Below are positions 40,650 to 49,837 of a DNA stretch of 64,000 nucleotides, piece by piece. The DNA lies in NCBI RefSeq assembly GCF_026151205.1, contig NC_087083.1, forward strand, positions 6,364,460 to 6,428,459, given 5' to 3'. Position 1 is the stretch's first letter; each line of letters opens with the position of its first letter. Source of the DNA: Bolinopsis microptera. Lineage: Eukaryota > Ctenophora > Tentaculata > Lobata > Bolinopsidae. The notes under the pieces were generated by a model that saw only the letters and a list, made by a program, of their open reading frames with translations, had not been told where the DNA came from and searched no databases. The translations under genes and the position numbers were made by a program.

Positions 40650-41120
40650 AGCATGAGCCACGATATTGAAACTTCCAACAGCAATATCTCTACTTGCACT
40701 GCTTAATGTACAACTACTAGTGGTACTGGTATCTTATCGGACATTATTTGACTGGACATTGCGTGAACGGACATAATTGTCAACGGACATATTTTTTCCC
40801 AATTTTAGGAGATATTAATTCTTCAGTCGATTTTTAGTACAGTAAGCAAAAAACAATAGCGAATGTTGGTAAAATTTACTCTAATGATAGACATTTAAAT
40901 TTACTGTATAACTATAATAATGATTAACATTTTTTTCCCAAAAAATATTAACTTTAAATGCGGTTATATTATTACCACTTATCATGCAAAACAATTTTCA
41001 TCTAATTTACGTTATTTAACTTTAAGATTAACACGGCCTAATGTTCAATTCAAATCACTCCTTTATGGTAAAAATCGACTTTAAAAGTTGACATAATTAG
41101 CACTATAAACTTTAAGCTTC

Positions 41121-41180
41121 ATGACGTCACCAAATTCAATGATAATGACGTCACCAAATGCAATGATAATGACATCAAAA
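41121..41180. repeat. 24-bp tandem repeat carrying TGACGTCA, about 2.5 copies
   Basis: The unit 'atgacgtcaccaaattcaat' plus 'gata' is repeated twice and then partly a third time, with TGACGTCA becoming TGACATCA in the last copy. Confidence 0.8.
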
Positions 41181-41479
41181 ACTTTATCACTCACCTGGAG
41201 TTAAGGTCCAGGAAAAAATATTTTCCAAACATGGGATTCAAAATGGCAGTCTCTTTTATATTTGAGTTGTCTGGATACCATACGTTTTCGGAGCTGCTTT
41301 TCTTGAAAGAGGAAGACAACAGGACCACAGAACATACCTTTAGTGCGTCTCTCTAAGTGGAAGGGAGGTGAGCAAGGAGAGAGGGAGGATTATGTTAATA
41401 CCGTCACTCAATCAGGGCCACAGCTCGGTGACCGACAACTAATACTATAAAGAACCTCTCATTCCGGGCTCCCACAGGT

Positions 41480-41525
41480 ATCACATCACATGGCCCAATC
41501 AGTGACGTATAATTTGTGATGTGAT
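41480..41525. promoter_or_regulatory. 11-bp inverted repeat enclosing CCAAT and CRE-like motifs
   Basis: Arms 'atcacatcaca' and 'tgtgatgtgat' are perfect inverted copies. The 24-base loop contains 'cccaatcagtgacgta', a CCAAT box beside a CRE half-site. It lies downstream of the dioxygenase gene on the minus strand, so it is not obviously its promoter. Confidence 0.35.
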
Positions 41526-41704
41526 CCATATTCTTACAATCCTAACAGCCGAATAACCAAGAACCTAGGTAGGGTTCACATGACAGTTTAGTAAGTAGCT
41601 GTGTATTATGAAGTGTATTAAGAATTGTTCAAGCTCTCGGTTCCTTTTATTCTGACCACCACCATTTTTACCACCATGATGGCCTTTCCCGTTTACTTGT
41701 TCGC

Positions 41705-42872
41705 CTAAATAAATACTTGAGTCCGGTACAACATTCGTGGGGTCCGGCCATCAGGTCCCTCTACGCTTTTAGTTCCAGCTTTATGCATCACCGCTAAATT
41801 ATCCCATATCATGAGATCACCCTTCTTCCAGTAGTGTGTGTACTTCTCACTTTTCTCTGTTACTTCCCGCCATGAGTCAGTTAAGTGAGGGGCGAACCCC
41901 TGTTCAGTTATCAGAGTATGGGTCATGTAAGCGCATGTTCTTAGTTCTACCGTTCTCAGGATGGCGGTGTATGCCTCTATGTCTCTTGACTCGGGGAAAC
42001 AGTAACAAGTCTTCCTCCTTGCTTTTTATTAAATCTGGGATCTCCCAAACAGAAACTGTAAAAACGGAGTCTGAAAGATGATGCTTTATCCTTTTGGAGA
42101 GTCGTTCAAATACCTCGCAGTTGTCGAGGAACAGTGTTGTTGAACGGTTTTCTGCAACTTCGTCTGCGTACATAATACTGGCCATGTACCCATTCTGCTG
42201 AAAGTCTCCATCTTTGTGCCAGTAGCAGCCGAAACAATTTGTTTTTCCTTTCCATGTTCCATTTGACCAGTAATTCGTAGCTCTTTGAATCAACGAACTG
42301 GACTCCTACGGACCCTTCTACCCTCAGTCGGTGCTGGTGGACTATGAAATCGCTATCAGAAACGCAGTCTCCAACGTCTGGCCTGGTACTACCTTGAGAG
42401 GATGCTGGTTACGCTGAAATACGAATAATTATGCCTTTATTGCAAAGTTCAGTAGGGATCACATCAAAGTGGTTCGGTCTAGATATTAGCGGTAGTGATT
42501 CAGTCCGGTAGTGATTCAGTCCTGAAATATACCTCAATCCCTACCAATAGTGATTGGTAGGGATTCAGTCATGTAGTGATTCGGTCCGTTCACCAAGTCC
42601 ACCTGCTGTTTCCTGGTCAAGTTTTGATTCACAATAACCACAACACCGTTTTTGACCAGCTTAGATTTTATGAGGTTAACATCTTCAGTGCTAAGGCGAG
42701 TAACATCTTGAAGACCACTGGTTATTACGTAGCCCATATCTGCACTGTTTTCAACCAGCTTGCAATAAGTTTCCTCTTTCGCCGGCACAACATTTTCATT
42801 ACAGTTACTGTAAACTACGCTCATGATTAACAGTGCAGAAATAATCGCTATCATCGATTTCCTTGACCACAT
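41705..42872 (-). CDS. TauD/TfdA-family Fe(II)/2-oxoglutarate-dependent oxygenase, two exons, frameshifted
   Basis: The reading frame starts at ATG 42872 with a hydrophobic N-terminus (MIAIISALLIMSVVYSNC), which suggests a signal peptide or anchor. Exon 1 runs to about 42594 (donor gtgaac). Exon 2 resumes at 42305 after 'ccgtag', which keeps phase 0. Exon 2 has the iron-binding HxD (WHKDGDF, His at 42217-42219) in the family context 'FGCYWHKDG'. The C-terminal part has 'WKKGDLMIWDN', the distal His in 'LAVMHKAG' and the 2-oxoglutarate-binding Arg in 'RMLYRTQ'. Between HPENGRT (about 41960) and MTHTLITEQG (from 41926) the frame shifts by one step and no intron fits. This is either a real lesion or a single consensus error. 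The substrate is unknown; the family oxidises taurine, carnitine precursors and other small acids. The fold assignment is firm; activity is uncertain. Confidence 0.75.
42488..42590. repeat. Short imperfect repeats of 'gtagtgattcagtcc' in the dioxygenase intron
   Basis: 'Agtgattcagtc' or a close form occurs at least three times, together with the local inverted pair 'ctaccaatagtgattggtag'. All lie in the predicted intron. Confidence 0.6.
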
Positions 42873-43906
42873 TCTCTACCCTTATTGAATACAAATGATG
42901 TTATTTATGCTTTTTATGAGACCGATTACTTCAAAATCCAACCGCAATTTCGTGGAATATAATTTAAAAAAAGTGAAAAATTGCAACTTTTATAGTACAG
43001 CTGTTATATATGATCGTAATTGGATGACGTTAACCCATTAGGGACGAAGAGTTTTAAATTTTACCGATTTTGATGCCGTTTAACACACTAGGTCACTTCA
43101 CAGCAAAAATGAGATATGGAAAAAAGCAAATCTGTATCTCGTTTATTTTCAAAGATACAGCGATGGACAAAAACGACCTACTCGTCCGGGCTATTAGTAT
43201 TATGTTCATAAAATTAAACATAATAAAGAATAAAGATTCGGCTGAATGACAGGCTAAGCGCCGCCCAGTAACCGGGTCGCAAACGACTCATCACGCTTTT
43301 TCGGCTATCACTTCTGAACCAAAGACGTTAGGATAAAATAAAAACTGTAGCATAAGACATAGCATGCTGACGTTTATAACGTGTTACGAATGACACTACT
43401 ATTTGTCGTCCATTGTTGATGGACTAACATTGTTACTTCTTTAATTCATACTTAATTCATACTTCGAGTATCATCCATAAAAAATATTTACCACACTTAC
43501 AAATTTACGCCATTCATAGCAAAATATACGTCTACTGAGCTTGTTTACAAGATTAAAATCGGAAAGTTTGACCAATTATATCGCTAAAATCACTACAAGA
43601 TAAAATCACAAAAACTAGTATCTTACAACAATAATCTCAATCCCGTATAGTAGGCACGGGTTACTTTTATGATATTATTAAATATTACGTTTATTTACAT
43701 CATGATTTATGGGAAAAATTTCCGGTCCTATGCAAATATTTAGTTAAGGAAGCTGAATTGTACATAGTATGTACTAAATACTGTAACCAAGGACAAAAGA
43801 AAATCGCGATTATTTAGGCCAAAAATCGATAAGATAATCTATTTGCAGAGTAAAGTTAGACCTCGCCAGAACGGAACTCGATGTTCTACTTCGAATGTAT
43901 ATAGTA
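42873..43906. other. Intergenic, no gene seen
   Basis: AT-rich unique sequence between the dioxygenase 5' end and the left end of the long inverted-repeat element. No convincing frame, RNA gene or repeat was seen apart from a short doubled 'ttaattcatac' near 43441. Confidence 0.5.
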
Positions 43907-44580
43907 CAGTCAAATCCGTCCTAATTTAAGCCTTTGTCGGACAAAATTCGCAACAAAGCGATTTTAACGGGATATGGTCGAGACAGGTCCCAGGACTCAT
44001 TCCAGAGAGTTCCCAAAATCCTCGACTTCAGGAAAATCCACAATTACCACTTTTTTACCACCTTTTTACCACTTTGGTTTTCTGTAAATAAGTCACGTTC
44101 TGAATATCCTAGAAGACTCTAGTTTAAATCATTGTGTTAAGAAAACAAAAAAGAACAACTTTTTCTTTAACAACTTTTTCAAAAATAAATTATTTAATTA
44201 ATTAATTAAATAATTAATAAATTTTCAAATATTTCAAAAATATATTTTCATAAAAAATGTTCACGATTACATTCCACGTATAATGAACTAATTTTTATAA
44301 AAATTTTCACTTTCAATATTTTGGACTTGTAAAATTTTCGAAATTTGTAAAGAAAAACCACTATTTACCACTTTTTACCACATCGAATCTCCGCTAATAA
44401 AACGACTTCTGAATTTCGTAGAAGGTTCTAGATTGAACCAATGTGTTCAAAATATAAAAGAAAACAATTACTTTTTATATGACAACCTTTGGATTAGATA
44501 ATTAATTGATTTATCAATTAAATAATAATTAATTTTTTTAAAATTTCAAAATATAATTTTTATCAAAAATATTTGCCGTG
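43907..44580 (+). repeat. Left arm of the long inverted-repeat element
   Basis: Matches the reverse complement of 47040-47716 with few differences up to about 44510 and more loosely after that. The arm is itself made of two diverged direct repeats: a 'ttaccacttt' block, then 'agaagactctag' or 'agaaggttctag', then 'tgtgtt' and an A-rich tract, first near 44040-44160 and again near 44340-44470. Confidence 0.85.
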
Positions 44581-44674
44581 ACGTAAAACGTAAAATGAAT
44601 TTACTTGAATAACAGAACATACACCGTCACATAGATTAGATAACAGATTAAAAAAATCCAGATAAATGGAATAA

Positions 44675-44992
44675 ATGGTAAAATATCCAAATTTGTACGA
44701 TACTATTATAGCTTATAACTATTTACACAACATATCTCTCGACTTAGTGTTGTGCTTAACTAGATTGTTAAACTGGTTTGTTTGGAAGCTTCAGCTTTAC
44801 TTTATGTTGACTTCTCTTCGTAAAAAAGTTGAATCTGCTAAAAATCGAGGACTAAAATCACACGAAATAGTTAATATTTTGACAAAAGAAGAACACATCG
44901 TGTGCCTGATACTGTACGCGTGCAGATTCTATGTAAGTAGCTGTCAACTAATATACAATAATAGTAATCTGTTTTTACCGTTTTACTTTTAA
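44675..44992 (+). CDS. Unassigned 105-codon open frame inside the long inverted-repeat element
   Basis: Starts with ATG at 44675, just inside the left arm. It has a hydrophobic first half (LDLVLCLTRLLNWFVWKLQL) and a more polar centre with 'KKVESAKNRGLKSHEIVNIL'. I recognise no domain. Frames of this size are not rare in AT-rich DNA, so it may be spurious. Confidence 0.2.
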   Translation: MVKYPNLYDTIIAYNYLHNISLDLVLCLTRLLNWFVWKLQLYFMLTSLRKKVESAKNRGLKSHEIVNILTKEEHIVCLILYACRFYVSSCQLIYNNSNLFLPFYF

Positions 44993-45432
44993 GTTTTATG
45001 TCAGCGGAGAGCGCAACTAGAGGCATTCTTAACCAATACAATGTTTTAATTTACCAGGCAAATGAGGAGTTAGTTTCGGTGAATAGCTTTAAGAGGGCGA
45101 ATGATCGACAATGTAAATTTGTATGGAATGAAATATGGAAAGGGTTGCTGTTCCCGGCCCAGGTACTATTTAAACTATTTATCTTTTAAGTAAGTACACT
45201 AACTTTTAAACTATGCCCAGCAAATTTGAAACGGATACGTACAGTCCTATTCTTTATCCTGACGCCTCTCATACCTTGTATAAATAAACAAATCAATGCA
45301 CCACAGGTTGGATCAACAACCCCTGGTCACTGAACGAAATTAAACGGCAGTACAACGGCATGACTGATTCAGCTCAGAGTGACGTCTTGTGTTTATTATT
45401 GCAGACAGTGACCATAGACCAGTTCCAAAGAT

Positions 45433-45507
45433 TCATATCTAGCCTAGCGGTTAGAGCATCAGCCTTCTGCGCAGAAGGTTCAGGGTTCGAATCCCAGTGT
45501 CACCTAG
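45433..45507 (+). repeat. tRNA-like head of a SINE or tRNA pseudogene
   Basis: It has an A box 'tagcctagcgg' at 45440-45450 followed by 'ttagagc', and a B box 'ggttcgaatcc' at 45484-45494: the two internal RNA polymerase III promoter elements at tRNA spacing. The anticodon loop would read TCT (Arg-like). The acceptor ends do not pair, and the D, anticodon and T stems each have a mismatch, so it is not a working tRNA. The sequence continues into unrelated DNA to about 45640, as in a SINE body. Confidence 0.6.
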
Positions 45508-45646
45508 TCTAGGGAGTATCTAAGGATCCATTGGATCTATGCGATCTCAACGGTCGACTCAACCGAATGATAGGAAACTTAATTGAGGGTTAAATGAGGA
45601 GGGGTACCTGTTAAAAGTTCAAGAAACTTCCTAGGATACCCCTTCA

Positions 45647-45868
45647 GTGCATACTGTAAACATAGTGCTATTAACTATTATATCGGCCAATGAAGAGGAG
45701 TCCGTTGTAACAGAGTCAGGACCATCTTTAGTCCACGAACACAGTTTAAACAAATGTCCATACTGTAACGTAGAGATCGCACCAAATGATAAATCCTCAA
45801 ACCGGATTACAGACATGCTAAGTTATTGTGCGGGGGAGGGGGGAGGTGGTATAGTACACATACGTTAG
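45647..45868 (+). CDS. Unassigned short open frame with a CPYC motif
   Basis: A 73-codon frame with a polar middle and 'LNKCPYCNVEIAPND', which resembles half of a zinc-binding site. It sits between the SINE-like head and the PIN-like fragment inside the long inverted-repeat element. No family is recognised, and the frame is closed by a G-rich stretch. It could be part of the element's degraded cargo. Confidence 0.2.
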   Translation: MHTVNIVLLTIISANEEESVVTESGPSLVHEHSLNKCPYCNVEIAPNDKSSNRITDMLSYCAGEGGGGIVHIR

Positions 45869-45934
45869 GCTCTTATTAAGTTACTAATTCGCTCGCCCAA
45901 AAATTTCACGTGACTTTCTCCGTAGCTTAGTGCA

Positions 45935-46027
45935 CTAGATTCCCACTATCGGAATCGTTCTGAATAGCCGATCCATACCTACTCCGTGGATCCGACTGGT
46001 GGTGTCTGATCCAGTGAAAGCGTGGCA
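45935..46027 (-). repeat. Inverted partial copy of the PIN-like coding segment
   Basis: Bases 45981-46027 are a perfect reverse complement of 46400-46446. The similarity continues, with differences, for another 45 bases on the outer side (the 'atcgttctga' and 'agccgatcc' words). A piece of the downstream gene fragment is therefore present in opposite orientation about 370 bases upstream. Confidence 0.8.
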
Positions 46028-46139
46028 CAGAAATCGTGCAGAAAGCCCAATTACGGTATCCTAGCACCCTGTCACGTGATAAGCGATTAGGTAATTATTG
46101 ATAACCCAATCAATTTCGCTAACGAGATAAACAAATTGC

Positions 46140-46996
46140 TTGATAACTTCGTCATTTTCAATCCGTTTCGCACATCGTTTTGCAGATGTTTTGATTTGCA
46201 GAGAGGCAGTTGAGTGGTCTAATCAAGTTGATGTTTCTGTAATTTGTGATGATACTGATTTGCTTGTCATTTTACTGCACATGACAAAACACTTTGCATT
46301 TGACCACCAACTGTTTCTCACCACCAAAAGCTACATCTATGACTTTGAGAAAATTCAAAGTGCGACTGGTAGGAGGTACGTAAACATGATACTGCTGCAT
46401 GCCACGCTTTCACTGGATCAGACACCACCAGTCGGATCCACGGAGTTGGTAAGGATAGGCTCTTCAGAACGATCGCATCCATCGATGAAAGTGTAATAGA
46501 TGCTTTTTATTCGGCAAATTCTACACCAGCTACCATAAAGCATGTCGAAGAACTTTTGATGCTGCAGCCGATTTCATCAAAATCGAGATCACTAGATGAA
46601 GCTAGACTTTCAGTTCTTGAACAGAAGTCGCAATCTTTAACAGCAGACATCAAGTGAGAACAGCTCCCGCCAACATCTGGGGCAGCTGAACAACATTCTT
46701 ATCGTGTTTACCATCAGCTGCAGGCGTGGGATAAGAATGACCTAGATCCGATAAGCTGGGGATGGAAGATGAACAATAGGGCGCATGTACCAGTGACCAC
46801 TCTTATGAGTACAGCTCCGAAAAAGCTCATTCAAAAAATCAGTTGCAACTGTTTAAAGTCAGGTTGTGGCAATGCTTGTTCATGCAGAAAAGCAGGAATA
46901 CATTGTGGATCAACCTCAAATGTCAGGACAATTGCACCTATGTGCCAGCTGAGGACTCATAAGTTAGACTCTTATCTAGTATATATGGTTATATAA
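46140..46996 (+). pseudogene. Broken PIN-like nuclease-domain / Cys-rich C-terminus protein gene (repetitive family)
   Basis: The N-terminal part reads 'DVLICREAVEWS' and then 'VICDDTDLLVILL', 'KSYIYDFEKIQ' and 'LLHATL'. This is the order seen in a multicopy animal family with an acidic PIN-like core (as I recall it). After about 46412 the same protein continues in the next frame with 'SDTTSRIHGVGKDRLFRTI'. An in-frame TGA lies at 46655-46657. Beyond it the family continues: 'QLPPTSGAAEQHSYRVYHQL', 'DPISWGWKMNN' and a Cys-rich tail 'CNCLKSGCGNACSCRKAG'. One frameshift, one stop and a shortened Cys tail make it a pseudogene. It lies within the long inverted-repeat element, so it may be cargo or a nested insertion. 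The exact function of the family is not known to me. Confidence 0.7.
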
Positions 46997-47039
46997 AGTA
47001 CCACTTCGATTTCCCGATTAATTTAATGAAAATTTGTTA

Positions 47040-47716
47040 ATTATTCGTGATATGTAATTTTAAAATATTTTGATCAAAAATAATTTGTATAATTTTTGAA
47101 TATTTGTTTAATAATCGAATTAACTAATTAATTAATTATCTAATCCAAAGGTTGTCAGATAAAAAGTTGTTCTCTTTTATATTTTGAACACATTGGTTCA
47201 ATCTAGAACCTTCTACGAAATTCAGAAGTCGTTTTATTAGCGGAGATTCGATGTGGTAAAAAGTGGTAAATAGTGGTTTTTCTTTACAAATTACGAAAAT
47301 TTTACAAGTCCAAAATATTGAAAGTGAAAATTTTTATAAAAATTAGTTCATTATACGTGGAATGTAATCGTGAACATTTTTTATGAAAATATATTTTTGA
47401 AATATTTGAAAATTTATTAATTATTTAATTAATTAATTAAATAATTTATTTTTGAAAAAGTTGTTAAAGAAAAAGTTGTTCTTTTTTGTTTTCTTAACAC
47501 AATGATTTAAACTAGAGTCTTCTAGGATATTCAGAACGTGACTTATTTACAGAAAACAAAAGTGGTAAAAAGTGGTAAAAAAGTGGTAATTGTGGATTTT
47601 CCTGAAGTCGAGGATTTTGGGAACTCTCTGGAATGATTCCTGGGACCTGTCCCGACCATATCCCGTTAAAATCGCTTTGTTGCGAATTTTGTCCGACAAA
47701 AAGACGGATTTGACTG
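47040..47716 (-). repeat. Right arm of the long inverted-repeat element
   Basis: Inverted counterpart of 43907-44580. It carries the same two-part internal duplication and the same tract of 'ttaattaattaa' palindromes. The outermost 14 bases are identical in inverted form to the left end. Confidence 0.85.
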
Positions 47717-47718
47717 TA

Positions 47719-49706
47719 CTAATACTCATATACGAAATATTATTCGTATTTTTTCAAAGATTTTCTCTTTCAAAGATTTTCTGGATACTACGTTTGTTCA
47801 TGTTTCATGCTACCGACCCTGATCATTATGGGCTTCTGACTTCCGTACATACATACATATGAACATGCAGGGTAAAACCAGCTTGGTAATAAAATGTCTC
47901 GAAAAACATCACCGATGCTTTAAACATGGACAATTGTCTAGTTGATCCTGTAACTAGGCTAAAAAATTCGACAAATTGTATATTAATTAGGATCAATATA
48001 TAATATCAATGACCGTCTTAAGTGTGCTTAATCACTGCACTCGAATGCCAAGACGTTTCTAAAATAACCCCGGCAGCTGAAAAGACATTAGTTCGATGTA
48101 TTTTTGAACGCTAATTCCCAATTATCTGTCCGTCAGAGCTCATGCGATAATTAAATTAAATTAATTAAATTTAAATAAATTAAATACCGTAAGCGTAGAG
48201 GAATTAATCGCCGTAATCCTAAACTCATAGCGATTTGGATTTCTCGTTAACTACTTTAAGTGAGAAATAAAACTTTAGTTAGTCCTCTCGAATAAAATAT
48301 TACACACATGCTACTGTTTGCGCTACCAACGCATTATTTGGACCAATATACCACAGCCAAGTGATCCAACAGTGACGTGGTCATGACCACGTGTGTGCAT
48401 GATACAGTGACGCGTTATCACTAATAAAACATCAATAAAGTTACATTATAGAAATAAGTTATTGTCACGAGAATAAGTTACGAGAATCAGTCATGAATTG
48501 TTTGTTTGGACTTGTCACAGCCATGGTATAAAAAAAGGGTGCGTGTGTATACATGTGGCACGAATAACACGTTTACAATATTGAACCCGAAGCTTTCATG
48601 AATTTATACAAATAGACATAACTAAGCGTGATCTAGCTAGAGGAAAGTGATTCTCATGTTAATCTCACACTATACAGCAAGAGGTTTAGCACACTATTCC
48701 AATAATCCTGCACTCTGTATAGACTGCATGTACTGCAGACCCAGACAGCGAGATATCAGAATTTACATGATTATATAATTATAATAGAGCTTTATGTGAT
48801 GAGTTAAGCTACACATATGCAGTATAAACCACCCCCCCAAAAAAAAAAAAACCCCAAATTGAATAACCATGACATTAACCAAGTGAGCTGCTTACTGCTT
48901 ACTGCTATGTGTCTGCCTGAGTCTGCACTGCATGCGTTAAACTTGGAGCTGAGCATGATCTGTCCAACTGAGAATCACATACTGTATGATTCACATGACA
49001 ATCGAATATAAATAACTGTCTTTGTCTTTTCTTATTTTGATCCGAAATATTTGTTCATCAAGCTCTGTTTTTATTGTTTCTTTCATTATGTCCATTCTTC
49101 ACTTTTAATATGACTAGTGACTAGTCATTCCATAGCCATTATGTCGATTTAGCACCCGCCCACTCAAGAATTGCAGCCGCAATTGATCAAGTCGGTTGAA
49201 AGGATGAGAGAAAAATACGAATTTAGAACTTGTTTTGGTTAAATGTAATAATATCTTCCTATCATCCTTTTCAATCTACTGCATTCGAATAACCTTCCAA
49301 TTTCCGTGTATCAATTTTTGAACAAAAATGGTGTTAGCTTGATTTTCCGCATTCTAAAAACTTTAAAATTTAATGATTATTAAGTGAGTTTCATACAATT
49401 TGTATCAATGGATAACATCGCCTTATTACGACGACCCGGGCCCATACAATGAACTTTAAACTTTAGTAATGAATGTTTTAATGAGATTTATTTAAAACCT
49501 ATAACGTAGCTATAATACGGTAATGCGGTAATGCGGTAACCGAACGGCGAACACTCACCTAAACTTATAACTGTTATCATAAGTGTTTTAATGGTAAATG
49601 GTGCCGTGAAGCTAGGATTGATTTGTCTGACTGTTATGAACTTATAAACGATCAGTTTTATAGTTTATAAACTACTACTAAATTATCTCGAGAGTCGCTA
49701 TAGTTA
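47719..49706. other. Intergenic, no gene seen
   Basis: AT-rich sequence with a 'ttaaattaaatt' low-complexity patch (48152-48188), a 'gtggtcatgaccac' palindrome near 48377-48390, a C7/A12 homopolymer junction at 48831-48852 and a 'taatgcggtaatgcggtaa' doublet near 49520. No supported gene or RNA. Confidence 0.5.
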
Positions 49707-49708
49707 TA

Positions 49709-49835
49709 CAGTAAAACCCCGAGTTTATTTGCTGCAAACCCCGGTTTATCGCAGACCCTGATTTACTGCAAACTCTGATTTATCACGGAATCCACATTTT
49801 CCCTTCCAACTCCGCGGTAAATCCGGGTTTTACTG
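49709..49835. mobile_element. 127-bp pogo/Tigger-like MITE
   Basis: The ends 'cagtaaaacccc' and 'cgggttttactg' are inverted copies flanked by TA on both sides (49707-49708 and 49836-49837). CAGT termini with TA target duplication and no coding capacity are the features of pogo/Tigger-type miniature elements. The interior has several variants of 'gcaaaccccggtttatcgc'. Confidence 0.8.
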
Positions 49836-49837
49836 TA

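Larger units (their letters stand above)
40650..41704. other. Intergenic, AT-rich, no gene seen
   Basis: This is unique sequence to the right of the array junction. It holds four spaced copies of 'ggacat' (40738-40790), a short CRE-bearing tandem repeat and a CCAAT-containing hairpin, each listed separately. No coding region or RNA gene is visible. Confidence 0.6.
43907..47716. mobile_element. 3.8-kb DNA-transposon-like element with ~0.65-kb terminal inverted repeats and TA flanks
   Basis: The left end 'cagtcaaatccgtc' and the right end 'gacggatttgactg' are perfect inverted copies, each flanked by TA (43905-43906 and 47717-47718). TA duplication with CAGT...ACTG termini is typical of the Tc1/mariner-pogo superfamily; the very long arms are foldback-like. 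No transposase gene was seen. The interior holds a tRNA-headed SINE-like segment and a broken PIN-like/Cys-rich gene. It is most likely a non-autonomous or decayed composite element. The arms are similar over hundreds of bases, so it is not very old. Confidence 0.8.

Noticed and set aside
42576-42830. Plus-strand open frame over the dioxygenase exon 1
   Set aside because: It is the complement of the minus-strand exon, which has the signal peptide and family match.
45433-45507. Functional tRNA-Arg(TCT) gene
   Set aside because: A and B boxes are good, but the acceptor ends do not pair and three stems have mismatches; a SINE head or pseudogene fits better.
43907-47716. Retrotransposon with long terminal repeats
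   Set aside because: The terminal repeats are inverted, not direct, and no reverse transcriptase or integrase motif is visible.
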